Shown: one piece after another, positions 45,505-54,624 of the stretch
How the letters are laid out: every line of letters begins with the position of its first letter
Numbering within the stretch: the stretch's first letter is position 1
Assembly: GCA_022508535.1 (NCBI GenBank)
Contig: JAFLUZ010000005.1
Span: 51,189 to 113,394 of the forward strand
DNA: 62,206 bases
Direction: 5' to 3'
Source of the DNA: Erysipelotrichales bacterium
GTDB taxonomy: Bacteria; Bacillota_I; Bacilli_A; RFN20; CAG-826
Translations under genes and position numbers: made by a program
Notes under the pieces: generated by a model
What the model was told of the DNA's origin: nothing
Seen by the model: the letters and a program-made list of their open reading frames with translations, nothing else
Database searches by the model: none

Positions 45505-46002
45505 ATGAAATGTCTTAATTACAATGAAAAAAGGATTGCTTTAATTGTTACATTTGTTTTTAGTGCAATATCAAGTATTGTGTCTTTAGTGGCAGGATTA
45601 ATCAGTTGTTTACAATTATTAATCGATTTTCCATACATCACCGCTAAAGGAATTGGCGCAATATATATGGAAGAGCCCTACTATGAATTCTTAGATTTAG
45701 TTCAAATATTTTTTATCGTTTCAATTGCGATTAGTATTTTAGTAACATTATCTATGTTTATATTTAAAAAATTAAAATTAATTACTGTTGTTTTAACGGG
45801 AATAAACTTCGGTGTATTTATTGCTTTCGCCGTTATACTTAAAATCAACTTATCTAGTGTTAATTATAGTGGTGAATTCAATATTTACTTTTACGAATTG
45901 TTTAGTCAATACATTGCTACATTTATATCAATAACGATTCCTCTATTTATTGCAACTCTTGCAAAAATAGGATTAGAAAAACAAAAGCCAATTGAAGAGT
46001 AA
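45505..46002 (+). CDS. Small four-helix membrane protein
   Basis: A 165-residue hydrophobic protein with four predicted helices (IALIVTFVFSAISSIVSLVAG, QIFFIVSIAISILVTLS, LITVVLTGINFGVFIAFAVI, YIATFISITIPLFIATLA). Acidic loop MEEPYYEFLDLV lies after the first helix. It has no recognised family. It has a strong promoter, a gaaggt ribosome site and a terminator of its own. Confidence 0.7.
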   Translation: MKCLNYNEKRIALIVTFVFSAISSIVSLVAGLISCLQLLIDFPYITAKGIGAIYMEEPYYEFLDLVQIFFIVSIAISILVTLSMFIFKKLKLITVVLTGINFGVFIAFAVILKINLSSVNYSGEFNIYFYELFSQYIATFISITIPLFIATLAKIGLEKQKPIEE

Positions 46003-46005
46003 CAA

Positions 46006-46040
46006 AAAAGCGATTATCTCTAAAAAGGATAATCGTTTTT
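46006..46040 (+). terminator. Terminator of the 45505 gene
   Basis: Stem cgattatc/gataatcg with a bulged G in the A run and a T7 tract. Confidence 0.82.
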
Positions 46041-46063
46041 TTCTAGTCATTTAATACTTAAAC

Positions 46064-46660
46064 TTAGATTTTATATTTATAATTTATGACTTTTTTTGAA
46101 TTAACAAAGAAAGGACATCTTTCTTTTATACATTGTTTATTCCAATTGGTAAATTCACAAATCGTATTATTTCTTTCCATTTTTATACCATAATTTTCTT
46201 CAATAAATTTAACAGCGATATTAAGAGATAAAAAAGCATTACGTTTGCAACATCTTGGACCACCGATTTCACTCATTTTGCTAATAACTGCGGATGTATA
46301 TTTCATATGCTCCTTATAAAAATCGTCATGCGATAGTGGTCCAGTGCCATGTATGACAGATAGCGCCGCACCAATAGATGTCGCAGATCCGCAAACTCCC
46401 CACAATCCACACATTGCTCCTGGCATTTTAATCGTTCTTTCTTTAAGGTCAAAAAGTGCCTTTTCTACATTAATATTTCCACCAGCATTATTGTACACAA
46501 CTAAAAGAGCTGCACCATCTAAAAAATGATGTTCAGGACCATGAATATTTATATAATCTTTATGCATGATTTCTTTTACTATTTTTATCGGATCACGATA
46601 TTTCTCTTTTATTACTTCATTAATGATTAAATCATATTTTTCATTTAGATTATATTCCAT
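46064..46660 (-). CDS. DUF5714 protein, Cys/His-rich
   Basis: A 198-residue protein with conserved blocks NIHGPEHHFLDGAALLV, MPGAMCGLWGVCGSATSIGA, IGGPRCCKRNAF and a C-terminal CKERCPFF. I recognise the pattern as DUF5714, whose clustered Cys and His suggest binding of a metal or iron-sulfur cluster. Some relatives are fused to methyltransferases. A perfect ggagga site precedes the ATG. The C-terminal CxxxC could be a separate metal site. Function is unknown. Confidence 0.78.
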   Translation of the reverse strand: MEYNLNEKYDLIINEVIKEKYRDPIKIVKEIMHKDYINIHGPEHHFLDGAALLVVYNNAGGNINVEKALFDLKERTIKMPGAMCGLWGVCGSATSIGAALSVIHGTGPLSHDDFYKEHMKYTSAVISKMSEIGGPRCCKRNAFLSLNIAVKFIEENYGIKMERNNTICEFTNWNKQCIKERCPFFVNSKKVINYKYKI

Positions 46661-46744
46661 AATGAATCCTCCTAACTTGTGCTGTTAATGGCGTATAAGA
46701 AAACAAAAGGGCAAAATTAATTATTTAACTCTCATTTATAAATT

Positions 46745-47911
46745 CTAATATCTAATTGAAATACCCGATAAGTCATAACTAGACATATAACTTGCAAGAT
46801 CTTCCATAAAAGCATCGGAAGCATCATACCAACCATAACTATCGCGAGCATTGCCAAGTGTTATTGTAATGTCTCCATGACTTCCGGTTACACTAATTAC
46901 ATCTATATTTAAGTTTGAAGCAACAGCACGTGCATATCTTTCTACTTCATTTCTAGTTGGAATTTTCGATCCTCCGCTTCTTGCTCTTCTACTACCATGA
47001 GAACTAGAAGATCCACTAGCACATGCAATAAGAGTAATAACCACAACAATAGCTACCATTATACCCGTTACGATAAGAGCAACTTCTAAGTATATGAACA
47101 TTAAGTATTGAAGAACAAAGCAAGCAATTGGTAAAAATGCATTCATAATAAATTCATATTTTTCATTTAACCCTTTAAAAAACAATTCAAGCAATTGTAC
47201 AATAGCACAAATTGCAATAGTTAAGAAAGAGAACATAATACATGTGAGATAGAACACATATAAACCATCAGTTTGAATTTTATATTCATTAAATCCAAGA
47301 TAATTTAATGCCAAAACATTGATTACAATATCTACTCCAACAACGATATATGCAACAATTCTTTGATCATTACGCTTTAAAGCAGAATAAGCACTAGCAA
47401 GAAGCAAATTCATAAGTAACAGCGCGACATATCCAACTTTTAAATACATTCTTAAAATACCAAATATTAATGTAAATAATGAACAGCAAATTATAAATCC
47501 ATAACATTCAAGAAAATTTTCTAATTTTCTATTTGAAATCGCATCACTTAGCCACAAAAGTAATATATTAGCTATTACTCCAAAAATAAATGCCAGTGAA
47601 AATGCACTTTCTAATTCTCTTAAATAGAAAATAAATAACGCGGCAAACACCACACAAACAGCAGCGCCCAAAAAACCAAAAACTGTAAGCAAGAATGAAA
47701 CAAATCTATTATTGATGTCTTCATCATCCATTATAGTACCTATTCTTAAACACATAAATAATGCGGCACCAATATAGAAAAATGGAAGTTTTAAAAATGC
47801 ATGTTCGCTTGAAGAACCAATATTAAATATAAACAATATTATCGCGGTCAATAATAATAAACCACTAAACGCTGCATTAACAATAAGTGCCTTTTTTGTT
47901 CTAGAGCCCAT
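46745..47911 (-). CDS. Multi-helix membrane protein with C-terminal soluble domain
   Basis: Nine or ten membrane helices occupy residues 10-295. A Ser/Gly/Arg linker (GSSSSHGSRRARSGGSK) leads to an 80-residue domain with VERYARAVASNLNIDVISV and GDITITLGNARDSYGWYD. Its family is unknown; the linker and small domain resemble those of uncharacterised proteins in Bacilli. A strong ggaggaa ribosome site is present. It stands between the DUF5714 gene and the following smaller membrane gene on the same strand. Confidence 0.7.
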   Translation of the reverse strand: MGSRTKKALIVNAAFSGLLLLTAIILFIFNIGSSSEHAFLKLPFFYIGAALFMCLRIGTIMDDEDINNRFVSFLLTVFGFLGAAVCVVFAALFIFYLRELESAFSLAFIFGVIANILLLWLSDAISNRKLENFLECYGFIICCSLFTLIFGILRMYLKVGYVALLLMNLLLASAYSALKRNDQRIVAYIVVGVDIVINVLALNYLGFNEYKIQTDGLYVFYLTCIMFSFLTIAICAIVQLLELFFKGLNEKYEFIMNAFLPIACFVLQYLMFIYLEVALIVTGIMVAIVVVITLIACASGSSSSHGSRRARSGGSKIPTRNEVERYARAVASNLNIDVISVTGSHGDITITLGNARDSYGWYDASDAFMEDLASYMSSYDLSGISIRY

Positions 47912-48024
47912 AAATTATAATTCCTCCTTATACTTATAGTTAAGTATAACAAGCACATCTATTAGTGTCAACGAACTCAAAAATCGCATGTTAATTCACT
48001 AACAATTTTTTTATTTTATTTGCT

Positions 48025-48054
48025 AAAAAAAGACAGAAATTACTGCCTTTTTTT
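48025..48054. terminator. Terminator overlapping the end of the 48040 gene
   Basis: A nearly perfect 12-bp stem (aaaaaaagacag/ctgccttttttt, one mismatch) with a 6-nt loop; the stop codon of the gene is in the loop and 3' arm, so the last codons also build the hairpin. Confidence 0.75.
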
Positions 48055-48621
48055 GCATAATTTCATCAGTGAAACAATTATGCAAGTTAATAATGATAGT
48101 GGGGCTAAAACCACAAATAAAACAAATAATATAATGTTAATTATTAGATTTTTCCAAAAGTTGTGTTTATTAGCAAAATCTTTACGCGTTGTAACTTCTG
48201 TTGAAATGTAATCTTCTCCGCGTTCAAATTTATCTTGATCATATGTTGTTGTTATTACATCATGGTCATAATCGTTTTCTGTTTTCCACTTTTTTCGAAC
48301 CACACCAGGACATAGAGTTAAATAAAATCCAAATACAAGTAATGCAATATAGGCAATAAAAATTTCATTTCCACAAACTACACCATATCCAAATATATCT
48401 GATTTCAAAAATATCCATGGATATTCAAACAATATTGCAAGAAAATATTTAAATGTGTTCCAAATTTTCGATAAGATTCCCTCATTATTATATTTTAACT
48501 CTGCCAAAACCATCCTATTAAATACTTCAGCAATGCCTTCTTTTTCTAATGAATAGCAATAGCATAAAAAGATTAAAAGAATAACTGCTATTATCAAATT
48601 AAATATATTTTTTTTCTTCAT
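48040..48621 (-). CDS. Membrane protein of unknown function
   Basis: A 193-residue protein with four membrane helices (IFNLIIAVILLIFLCYCYSL, YFLAILFEYPWIFLKS, IFIAYIALLVFGFYLTLC, LIINIILFVLFVVLAPLS). A polar loop at 116-150 with DYDHDVITTTYDQDKFERG is acidic. The ATG follows aaggagg; it starts 11 bp after the hydrolase gene, so the two are one operon. No family recognised. Confidence 0.7.
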   Translation of the reverse strand: MKKKNIFNLIIAVILLIFLCYCYSLEKEGIAEVFNRMVLAELKYNNEGILSKIWNTFKYFLAILFEYPWIFLKSDIFGYGVVCGNEIFIAYIALLVFGFYLTLCPGVVRKKWKTENDYDHDVITTTYDQDKFERGEDYISTEVTTRKDFANKHNFWKNLIINIILFVLFVVLAPLSLLTCIIVSLMKLCKKRQ

Positions 48622-48632
48622 ATAGTCCCTCC

Positions 48633-49589
48633 TTAATATTTATCATCTTTATTTGTTATTTTTCTAACAAAATTCAAAACTGTAGTGCGATATTTATCTT
48701 CATCTACTAATGCGCATTGTGCATGACTTGCATTTTCAATAATAAGTAATTCTTTATCAGAAACACAGCTATCATAATTTTCTTTTGAAAAACGTGTTGG
48801 CACAAATGTATCCTTTTCCCCATGAATAAATAAAATCGGTCTAATTGAATGTTTCAAATGCTCTTTTGTATCTTCTTCCTTTAGTTGATATCCACAAAAC
48901 TTCTTACTAAAATAATTTGATGATTTTAATAGTAATCCACTAGGCAATTTTATCATTGTCTTTATAATGTGCTTAAATTGTTCATAAACTGATGTATAAC
49001 CACAATCAGCAATTATTCCTTTAACTTCATCAAATTGATAATCACTTAATAGTAATGATGTATTCGCACCCATAGATACTCCGTGTATAATAATTTTTTT
49101 ATTTGGAAATTTTTCTTTTAAATATTTTAACCACTCTTTTACATCACGATGATCTAAAGTCCCAAATCCTATATGAGTTCCTTCACTTTTTCCGTGTGAT
49201 CGATGATCAACAGCAAACACATCAAAATCACTATCTTTGTAAATGTTATAAAATAGTGATAAATCGCTTAATCCTGAGCTACGATATCCATGAAGCAACA
49301 ATATTAATATGTCGCTTTTATTTTTGCTTTTAATGTAATAGCCACATAAATTATATTTATCGTCATAACTTTTAATATGATGTTCAGTTAAATTTGGATT
49401 AGATAATATTAAAAGCTTTGCATCTTTTAATTTTTCTAAATATGGCGTCCAATCCTTTGGCATCAAGTTATTAGAATGTTGACGCTTAAAGGTACTTTTA
49501 TATAGCACAATTGTAACTATAATAAAAAAGAGCATAGTAAGAATTACTAATCCAAGTAAAATTAATAAAATCCAAATATACTCTTTCAT
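48633..49589 (-). CDS. Membrane-tethered alpha/beta hydrolase
   Basis: A 318-residue serine hydrolase anchored by one N-terminal helix (YIWILLILLGLVILTMLFFI). The fold is clear: ILLLHGYRSSG (oxyanion loop), FAVDHRSHGKS, HGVSMGANTSLLLS (nucleophile elbow GVSMG), HGEKDTFVPT with the acid Asp, and ENASHAQCAL with the His. The closest types are the serine-aminopeptidase/BAAT-like hydrolases common in Firmicutes. Substrate unknown; it is cotranscribed with the 48040 gene. Confidence 0.88.
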   Translation of the reverse strand: MKEYIWILLILLGLVILTMLFFIIVTIVLYKSTFKRQHSNNLMPKDWTPYLEKLKDAKLLILSNPNLTEHHIKSYDDKYNLCGYYIKSKNKSDILILLLHGYRSSGLSDLSLFYNIYKDSDFDVFAVDHRSHGKSEGTHIGFGTLDHRDVKEWLKYLKEKFPNKKIIIHGVSMGANTSLLLSDYQFDEVKGIIADCGYTSVYEQFKHIIKTMIKLPSGLLLKSSNYFSKKFCGYQLKEEDTKEHLKHSIRPILFIHGEKDTFVPTRFSKENYDSCVSDKELLIIENASHAQCALVDEDKYRTTVLNFVRKITNKDDKY

Positions 49590-49650
49590 AATTAATCACC
49601 TATTAATTATTATACATGATTATTCACAAACTGGCACTCTAAGTATTAAT

Positions 49651-50220
49651 CTATTTAATTTTTGATTTGCCGCAAAGATTATCATTTTCTTTCGCTAATT
49701 CAGTATATTTTTTTATAAACTCTCCTTTAGCTTCAGTATAGCCATCTCTATTATGTTCGAATTTTTTCCATAAACTAAGTTTAAGTGTTTCATATTCTTT
49801 AGCAATTTCTGGATGAGTAATTAAATAATCGCGAAAATATACTTCATCATTATCGCCAGTATATCGCAAATGCAGATGATACACTTTTTCTGCAAAGCCA
49901 TTCTCAGTATAACCTTTATTAAATGAAACACGATTTTCTTGCTCGTTCATTTTTATCCATCCATTATTTTGAAGAATTAATGACACATCACATAGATTAT
50001 CATTTATCTCTATAAGAATATCTACAATCGGTTTCGCCCAAATATCTTTAATTGCTGTACTTCCAATATGATTAATGATTGCATCTTTTGGTAATATATT
50101 TTTCAGCTTAGCAACCTCTTCTAAATAGTAATCATTCCAACAATCATTGTGTTCTTCTAAAATAATTGGAAAAAGTTCCCATAGTTCTTCAAGTGTCATT
50201 TCAAAAAGTTTTTTTTGCAT
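49651..50220 (-). CDS. GrpB-family nucleotidyltransferase-like protein
   Basis: A 189-residue GrpB (UPF0157) protein: INHIGSTAIKDIWAKPIVDILIEI is the family core, given here as HIGSTAIKDIWAKPIVDI, with the acidic pair of the nucleotidyltransferase fold. Then VYHLHLRY, YFRDYLITHP and YTEAKGEFIKKY are typical. Some members are fused to CoaE or to GNAT domains; this is stand-alone. Biochemical role is not established. The ribosome site (ggtag) is weak. Confidence 0.9.
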   Translation of the reverse strand: MQKKLFEMTLEELWELFPIILEEHNDCWNDYYLEEVAKLKNILPKDAIINHIGSTAIKDIWAKPIVDILIEINDNLCDVSLILQNNGWIKMNEQENRVSFNKGYTENGFAEKVYHLHLRYTGDNDEVYFRDYLITHPEIAKEYETLKLSLWKKFEHNRDGYTEAKGEFIKKYTELAKENDNLCGKSKIK

Positions 50221-50247
50221 ATTTTACTACCTATGACATATCTACAA

Positions 50248-51027
50248 TTATTTATTAAATAAATTAGAAAAAGCTGTTCTATCAGATTGAATTCTTTTTT
50301 TAACATTATACAAAGCTTGATCATGAGAAAGATAATTATTTTTCTTATCATCTTCCAAATTATCAAACCATTTTTTGCATTTAGATCTTTCAAATACCAT
50401 AAGTGCAAGTAAACCGCCAAGTGCAATTACAACACCAGCATAAATTGCTCCTACTAATATTTTTATAAATTCAACCGAATTACTTAGTAAAGCTAAAATA
50501 AGTATCACTGTAGCAATAAAAATAATTATACTAAGATTACGTATGCGTGAAAAAATCACATGACCTTTTGCAAATTCTTCTTTTGAACATTTTGACATAT
50601 AAAAAATATTATATATAGCATTATAGAAATATATTATTAATAATACTGGTATCAAAATAAGACCAAATAGCATTAAATATGCAATAATTATCATAATGGC
50701 AGGTATGGAAGATAAACCGAGCGTAAGAAGAAATGTCTGTGGATCAAATAGAACTTGGAATACTTCTCCTATATCTTTAAAAATTGATGTCTCTTTTATA
50801 AATTCAGTGTAAAGAAATACTGTACCCACAAGAACACCAGTAAGTAATATTGCAGCAATTATTGCAATTAGCAAAAATGCCATACGTGGTTTTTCAGGTT
50901 TTGTAAGTTCATAGTTAAGATATGGTACATCAATTCCGCGTTTTCTTCCTTTTTTGCGTAATCGTTGCACACGCCTATACACTACTTTTCCATAGCTATT
51001 TTTTTCAAAATCAATCGCGTCTTCCAT
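50248..51027 (-). CDS. Multi-helix membrane protein of unknown function
   Basis: A 259-residue protein. After a basic N-terminus (RRVQRLRKKGRKRGIDVPY) come five or six helices (MAFLLIAIIAAILLTGVLVGT, LLTLGLSSIPAIMIIIAYLM, LILIPVLLIIYFYN, LSIIIFIATVILILALLS, VGAIYAGVVIALGGLLALMV). The C-terminus is polar and Lys/Asp-rich. No family recognised. The ATG follows aaggagg. Confidence 0.7.
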   Translation of the reverse strand: MEDAIDFEKNSYGKVVYRRVQRLRKKGRKRGIDVPYLNYELTKPEKPRMAFLLIAIIAAILLTGVLVGTVFLYTEFIKETSIFKDIGEVFQVLFDPQTFLLTLGLSSIPAIMIIIAYLMLFGLILIPVLLIIYFYNAIYNIFYMSKCSKEEFAKGHVIFSRIRNLSIIIFIATVILILALLSNSVEFIKILVGAIYAGVVIALGGLLALMVFERSKCKKWFDNLEDDKKNNYLSHDQALYNVKKRIQSDRTAFSNLFNK

Positions 51028-51166
51028 TTAGTTTTCCTCCTTATATCTTTTTTTACACATAGAGAGTTATCACAAATATAAAGATATTATTTACATGTTC
51101 ATTGTATATTATCCATAAATTGATGTCTATATTCTAAAATATCTACTATTACTTAAAACAAAAAAA

Positions 51167-51189
51167 ATCCTATTCGTTTTGAATAGGAT
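51167..51189 (-). terminator. Terminator of the 51223 gene
   Basis: Perfect 9-bp stem atcctattc/gaataggat with a GTTTT loop and a minus-strand T7 run. Confidence 0.9.
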
Positions 51190-51222
51190 ATATAAACTTT
51201 TTCTTTCGAGTTATAGAACTTT

Positions 51223-51561
51223 TTAAATATATAACAAAACAAAGAATAATACACTAAAAATAATATTTAAAGATAGCAAAACAAAAGAAATAATAAACTG
51301 GATTTTAGAACGATACTCTTTAAGTTTACCTTGTATAATAATTGAAATTATATTGAAAATCAGCGAAATAAATAAAGCAATCAAGAAAGGCACAAAAACT
51401 ATAATCATTGCTATTTTATATAGTTGTTCTTCTTCTACAAAATAACTATGAAGAAATGGGATACTAAAATATCCTAAAAATACGCAGCCGATTGCAGCTA
51501 TAACCAATAAAACGATACTTGATGTTTTTTTACGTCTGATGTTATTTTCCAAATTTTCCAT
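51223..51561 (-). CDS. Small three-helix membrane protein
   Basis: A 112-residue hydrophobic protein with three helices (SIVLLVIAAIGCVFLGYFSI, IAMIIVFVPFLIALFISLIF, QFIISFVLLSLNIIFSVLFF). No family recognised; it resembles the other small membrane proteins in this 44-52 kb stretch in build only. The ribosome site is weak. Confidence 0.6.
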   Translation of the reverse strand: MENLENNIRRKKTSSIVLLVIAAIGCVFLGYFSIPFLHSYFVEEEQLYKIAMIIVFVPFLIALFISLIFNIISIIIQGKLKEYRSKIQFIISFVLLSLNIIFSVLFFVLLYI

Positions 51562-51660
51562 ATTTGTACCTCAAAAACAATCTACCACAAACAATATTAT
51601 ATGTAAATGTTCTGTTTATTATCAAAATCAAATATGCCATCCCTATATGGTAGTTATGCA

Positions 51661-51688
51661 TTGTAAATGGTTTTAAATATGCTATAAT
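51661..51688 (+). promoter_or_regulatory. Promoter of the Cys-rich small gene
   Basis: TTGTAA, a 16-bp spacer and a perfect TATAAT; it ends 38 bases before the ATG at 51727. Confidence 0.65.
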
Positions 51689-51726
51689 GTTTGCACAATA
51701 AATAGTAATTCGACGGAGAATGAATT

Positions 51727-51912
51727 ATGGAAGACAAAAAATGTTGTAAAAACTGTATTTATTATCATGTTGACGAAGAACATTGGCACGACCATTATCT
51801 GATTCGTGAACACCGTTATTGCATATATAAGTCAAAATATAGTAAAGAGGAAGTCGAACCGAATGGTTATTGTGAAAATTATCAAGGTGAAACCAAACAA
51901 GAATCCAATTAA
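51727..51912 (+). CDS. Small Cys/His-rich protein (likely zinc binding)
   Basis: The 61-residue product has CCKNCIYYHVDEEHWHDHY, a single Cys at about residue 37 (YCIYKS) and VEPNGYCENYQ. Four or five Cys with several His suggest a small zinc site. Such CxxCxYY...CxxY proteins are common singletons in Firmicutes with no known role. It has a promoter, a cggag ribosome site and a terminator, so it is expressed as a single gene. Confidence 0.75.
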   Translation: MEDKKCCKNCIYYHVDEEHWHDHYLIREHRYCIYKSKYSKEEVEPNGYCENYQGETKQESN

Positions 51913-51959
51913 GATAAAATAGCAGAATTGTAATATAAAATTTAATTTACCAAAATTAT

Positions 51960-51988
51960 GATGGTTGGGTTATCTTACCATCTTTTTT
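51960..51988 (+). terminator. Terminator of the Cys-rich small gene
   Basis: Stem gatggt/accatc with an 11-nt loop and a T6 tract. Confidence 0.8.
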
Positions 51989-52264
51989 CTTGGTTTTAAT
52001 CTTTTGTTCAATTGTTAAATAAGATTAAAAACAAAAAGGAAACATCACTCATAATGCTTTGAAATATTTCAAGGATGAATAAAGAAAAATCGCCACTTTT
52101 TTTACAAAAAAAGGCTTGATCATCTACATCAAACCTACTATTTATCTATGCCTTACGTAAAATATTTTATTAGTTCATCGCTCAAATAATTTAATGATTG
52201 CAATACTCGAAACTTATTAGATTCAAGTGCTTTTTTGCATATTAGTGTGTCAACATATAATCAT
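51989..52264. other. Gene-free interval with a terminator for the flavodoxin-Nudix gene
   Basis: The stem aggcttgat/atcaaacct at 52112-52136 (one mismatch) with a minus-strand T7 run lies beyond the gene ending at 52265. A stray half-stem aatcgccactttttt near 52088 resembles the tRNA-Thr terminator arm. Nothing else is seen. Confidence 0.65.
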
Positions 52265-53212
52265 CTATAATATTTTTGCATCCATTACTACTTTTTTTAA
52301 ATTATCATGTGTACATTTATTTATGAATTCATCAATATTCATCCATTGCACAGAGATTATTCTTTCTTCTTTCGATAATGGTGTTCCTTCATTACTTATT
52401 TTAAAAAGGAATGGAAAAATCGTTTTTCTTATTAATTGATTTGAATTATTTAAAAATTCATATGAATATGATGGTAATTCTTTAACTAAATTATTTGTTT
52501 CAATAACAATATTTGTTTCCTCAAAACATTCTCTAATTGCAGTATCAATAAGATCTTCGTTCTCTTCTTTATGACCTTTTGGTAGAGATAGTGTATCTTT
52601 TCCATAAATCAATTCATTCGTAGTAAGAATCTTATCTCTATACAAAACTATGGCCATAGCGCTTTCCTCATTATTTGCTTTTGTTGGATTAACAAATTCA
52701 TCAATTTGATTTTTTAGTTCAGTAATACCTAAAATCGAATCACCAATTTTCAAATTATATTTATGTCTTTCTATTCCCAAAACATGATTTGAATATTCTG
52801 TACAATTAAACCACTTTTCAAAACAAGGAATAAAATCAGGTGTTTGTTCTTTACTACCATAAATACCTATAATGTATAAACGTTTTATAATACTCTCATA
52901 TTCGTTTTCGTTATGCATAAAGTAATCTTGACATCTCTCATTAAAAATAAAATACAATGATGATGGATTCCCACAATACATTGGAACAATCAATATGACT
53001 TTTTGATATTTTTTCATTTCATCATATAAGTTATAAACGTCATCATTACGATATTTACATTTAGAGGAAAAACATTCGTAATTGCATGTTTTACAACTAA
53101 TAACATTAAGATCCCTAAAGTAAATAATTTTATCATCTTCTAAAGACAAATACTTAGCAATCTCATCCGAATCCCCATTTTTTCTTGCTGAAAAACTTAT
53201 AAATAAACGCAT
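52265..53212 (-). CDS. Flavodoxin-like/Nudix fusion protein
   Basis: The start at 53212 has a ggagg site; it gives 315 residues. Residues 1-150 look like a flavodoxin/NADPH-dependent FMN-reductase fold: MRLFISFSARKNGDSDEIAK with the phosphate-loop-type start, SCKTCNYECF, ILIVPMYCGNPSSLYFIF and IIGIYGSKEQ. Residues 175-310 are a Nudix hydrolase: SLPKGHKEENEDL, then the Nudix box GHKEENE...RECFEETN, with the usual Gly after EE replaced by Asn. Both halves are in one uninterrupted frame. A fused flavin domain plus Nudix hydrolase is unusual; substrate unknown. A nucleoside phosphorylase gene precedes it on the same strand. Confidence 0.8.
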   Translation of the reverse strand: MRLFISFSARKNGDSDEIAKYLSLEDDKIIYFRDLNVISCKTCNYECFSSKCKYRNDDVYNLYDEMKKYQKVILIVPMYCGNPSSLYFIFNERCQDYFMHNENEYESIIKRLYIIGIYGSKEQTPDFIPCFEKWFNCTEYSNHVLGIERHKYNLKIGDSILGITELKNQIDEFVNPTKANNEESAMAIVLYRDKILTTNELIYGKDTLSLPKGHKEENEDLIDTAIRECFEETNIVIETNNLVKELPSYSYEFLNNSNQLIRKTIFPFLFKISNEGTPLSKEERIISVQWMNIDEFINKCTHDNLKKVVMDAKIL

Positions 53213-53366
53213 AAATCCTCCATTATTATTACTTACTTCTTTGACCAACTACCTTATGGCAACCACATTTATCAAATTAAAGTTTATTTTTATAGCAATT
53301 ACATTTTCTCTTATGTCAACTGATTTTTTAATTTATCTTCTTGATTAATTTTGTTAATAATTATTC

Positions 53367-54149
53367 TTAAATATTTTTAGCAAACTCTATCGCAAGTTCC
53401 AAAAGTGCAGTTCTTTTATCCCAATTTTCTTGTTTGGTTTCTAGAGAAGCTGTCCACTCCCATGAACCATTTTTAATTGTATCACTAAAAAATAAAAACT
53501 GACAAAACTTCATTCCATAAAATTTGCATACTGACGCCAATGCAGAACATTCCATTTCCACAGCAACTGCACCTTGTGAAACACGCTTAGAGATTCTTTG
53601 TTTCGTTTCTCTAAAAAAGGCATCTGTTGTCCAAGTTATTGCTTTTGTGTTTTTAATTTTTTTGTCATTAAAAAAAGCAGTCAGCTTATTAGAGAGTTCT
53701 ACATTTGAATCAACGAACAAAGTAGCTGGTAAATAGTGGTAACTTGTGCCTTCGTCTCTAATAGCCTTTTCAACAACTAGTAAATTCTTTGCATCAAATT
53801 CATCTAAAATACAACCAGCAGATCCAAATGCAACAACATTTTTAATTCCATAACAGTTAAAATATTCTATTGTTCCAGCCGCAACCGGTGCTCCTATAGT
53901 AATGACTTCAATCAATATTTTCTTGTTCCAAACCCAAGTTTGTCTAACATGATCATTGCCAACGAATTCACAATTGTCTAAAACTTGAAAGAGTTTTTTT
54001 GAATCAATCCAAGTTATTACAGCTGTTTTAATTTTATATTTTTTTACAATTTTAAAAATTTTTTCTCCAAACTCTCCCAAAATTTTTTCAGGTGTTAAAT
54101 ATGGAATATCGTCATAAAAATTATCCAATAGTGGGATTTTTTTATTCAT
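53367..54149 (-). CDS. Nucleoside phosphorylase (uridine/purine phosphorylase family)
   Basis: With the start at 54149 (aggagaaa site) the product has 260 residues. Family features are TIGAPVAAGTIEYF, VVAFGSAGCILDEF (phosphate/ribose loop), GTSYHYLPAT, TTDAFFRET, and VAVEMECSALASVCKF, the substrate-binding Glu motif of NP-I enzymes. It splits nucleosides with phosphate. The specificity (purine or uridine) is not clear. It sits upstream of the flavodoxin-Nudix gene with a 154-bp gap; a nucleotide salvage link is plausible. Confidence 0.85.
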   Translation of the reverse strand: MNKKIPLLDNFYDDIPYLTPEKILGEFGEKIFKIVKKYKIKTAVITWIDSKKLFQVLDNCEFVGNDHVRQTWVWNKKILIEVITIGAPVAAGTIEYFNCYGIKNVVAFGSAGCILDEFDAKNLLVVEKAIRDEGTSYHYLPATLFVDSNVELSNKLTAFFNDKKIKNTKAITWTTDAFFRETKQRISKRVSQGAVAVEMECSALASVCKFYGMKFCQFLFFSDTIKNGSWEWTASLETKQENWDKRTALLELAIEFAKNI

Positions 54150-54384
54150 ACATTTCTCCTCTTGATAAAAACATCCAATTCTATTCAATTTATTTTGTTT
54201 TTGATATCTATCATTGCTATTTTAGCATATTCTCAATATAAAAACGAGATAAGTATAACAGAAAAAATGATTAACGAAACAACTATTTTAATGAAGTGAT
54301 TAATCATAAAAAAATTGCAACAATCTAATTTGTTATAGTAATTACGAATAAAAAATAATATATCGCTCATTTTATAGGATTCAT

Positions 54385-54615
54385 TTTGTGCTTGTGAGTT
54401 CGACACCCTATCACTCTTTGGGGCCGACACCTATAATACCCGAAACTTTCCCTTTACATATAAATTGAGTATTCGAACCTTAAAAAACATGACTTTTCGC
54501 TAAAATTAGTTAAATCTATAAAACAGTATAAGGTTCATAGAGTTAAACAACTCCCACGAAAGTTAATGAAAAATCAAAAAAAATTACTTATTTTATATAA
54601 AATAGGTAGTAACTC
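54385..54615. repeat. Dispersed repeat, copy A (left part)
   Basis: About 231 bp, closely matching 56590-56822 in the same orientation (starting tttgtgcttgtgagttcgac and ending aactc). It contains two tcgacacc direct repeats around a ggggc run and a tattttatataaaata A-T stem. It breaks off where copy C continues. Confidence 0.9.
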
Positions 54616-54624
54616 TATTACATG

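Noticed and set aside
54233-54430. Minus-strand ORF of 65 codons beside repeat copy A
   Set aside because: It starts inside the repeat, has no ribosome site and its sequence is not preserved in copy C; chance frame.
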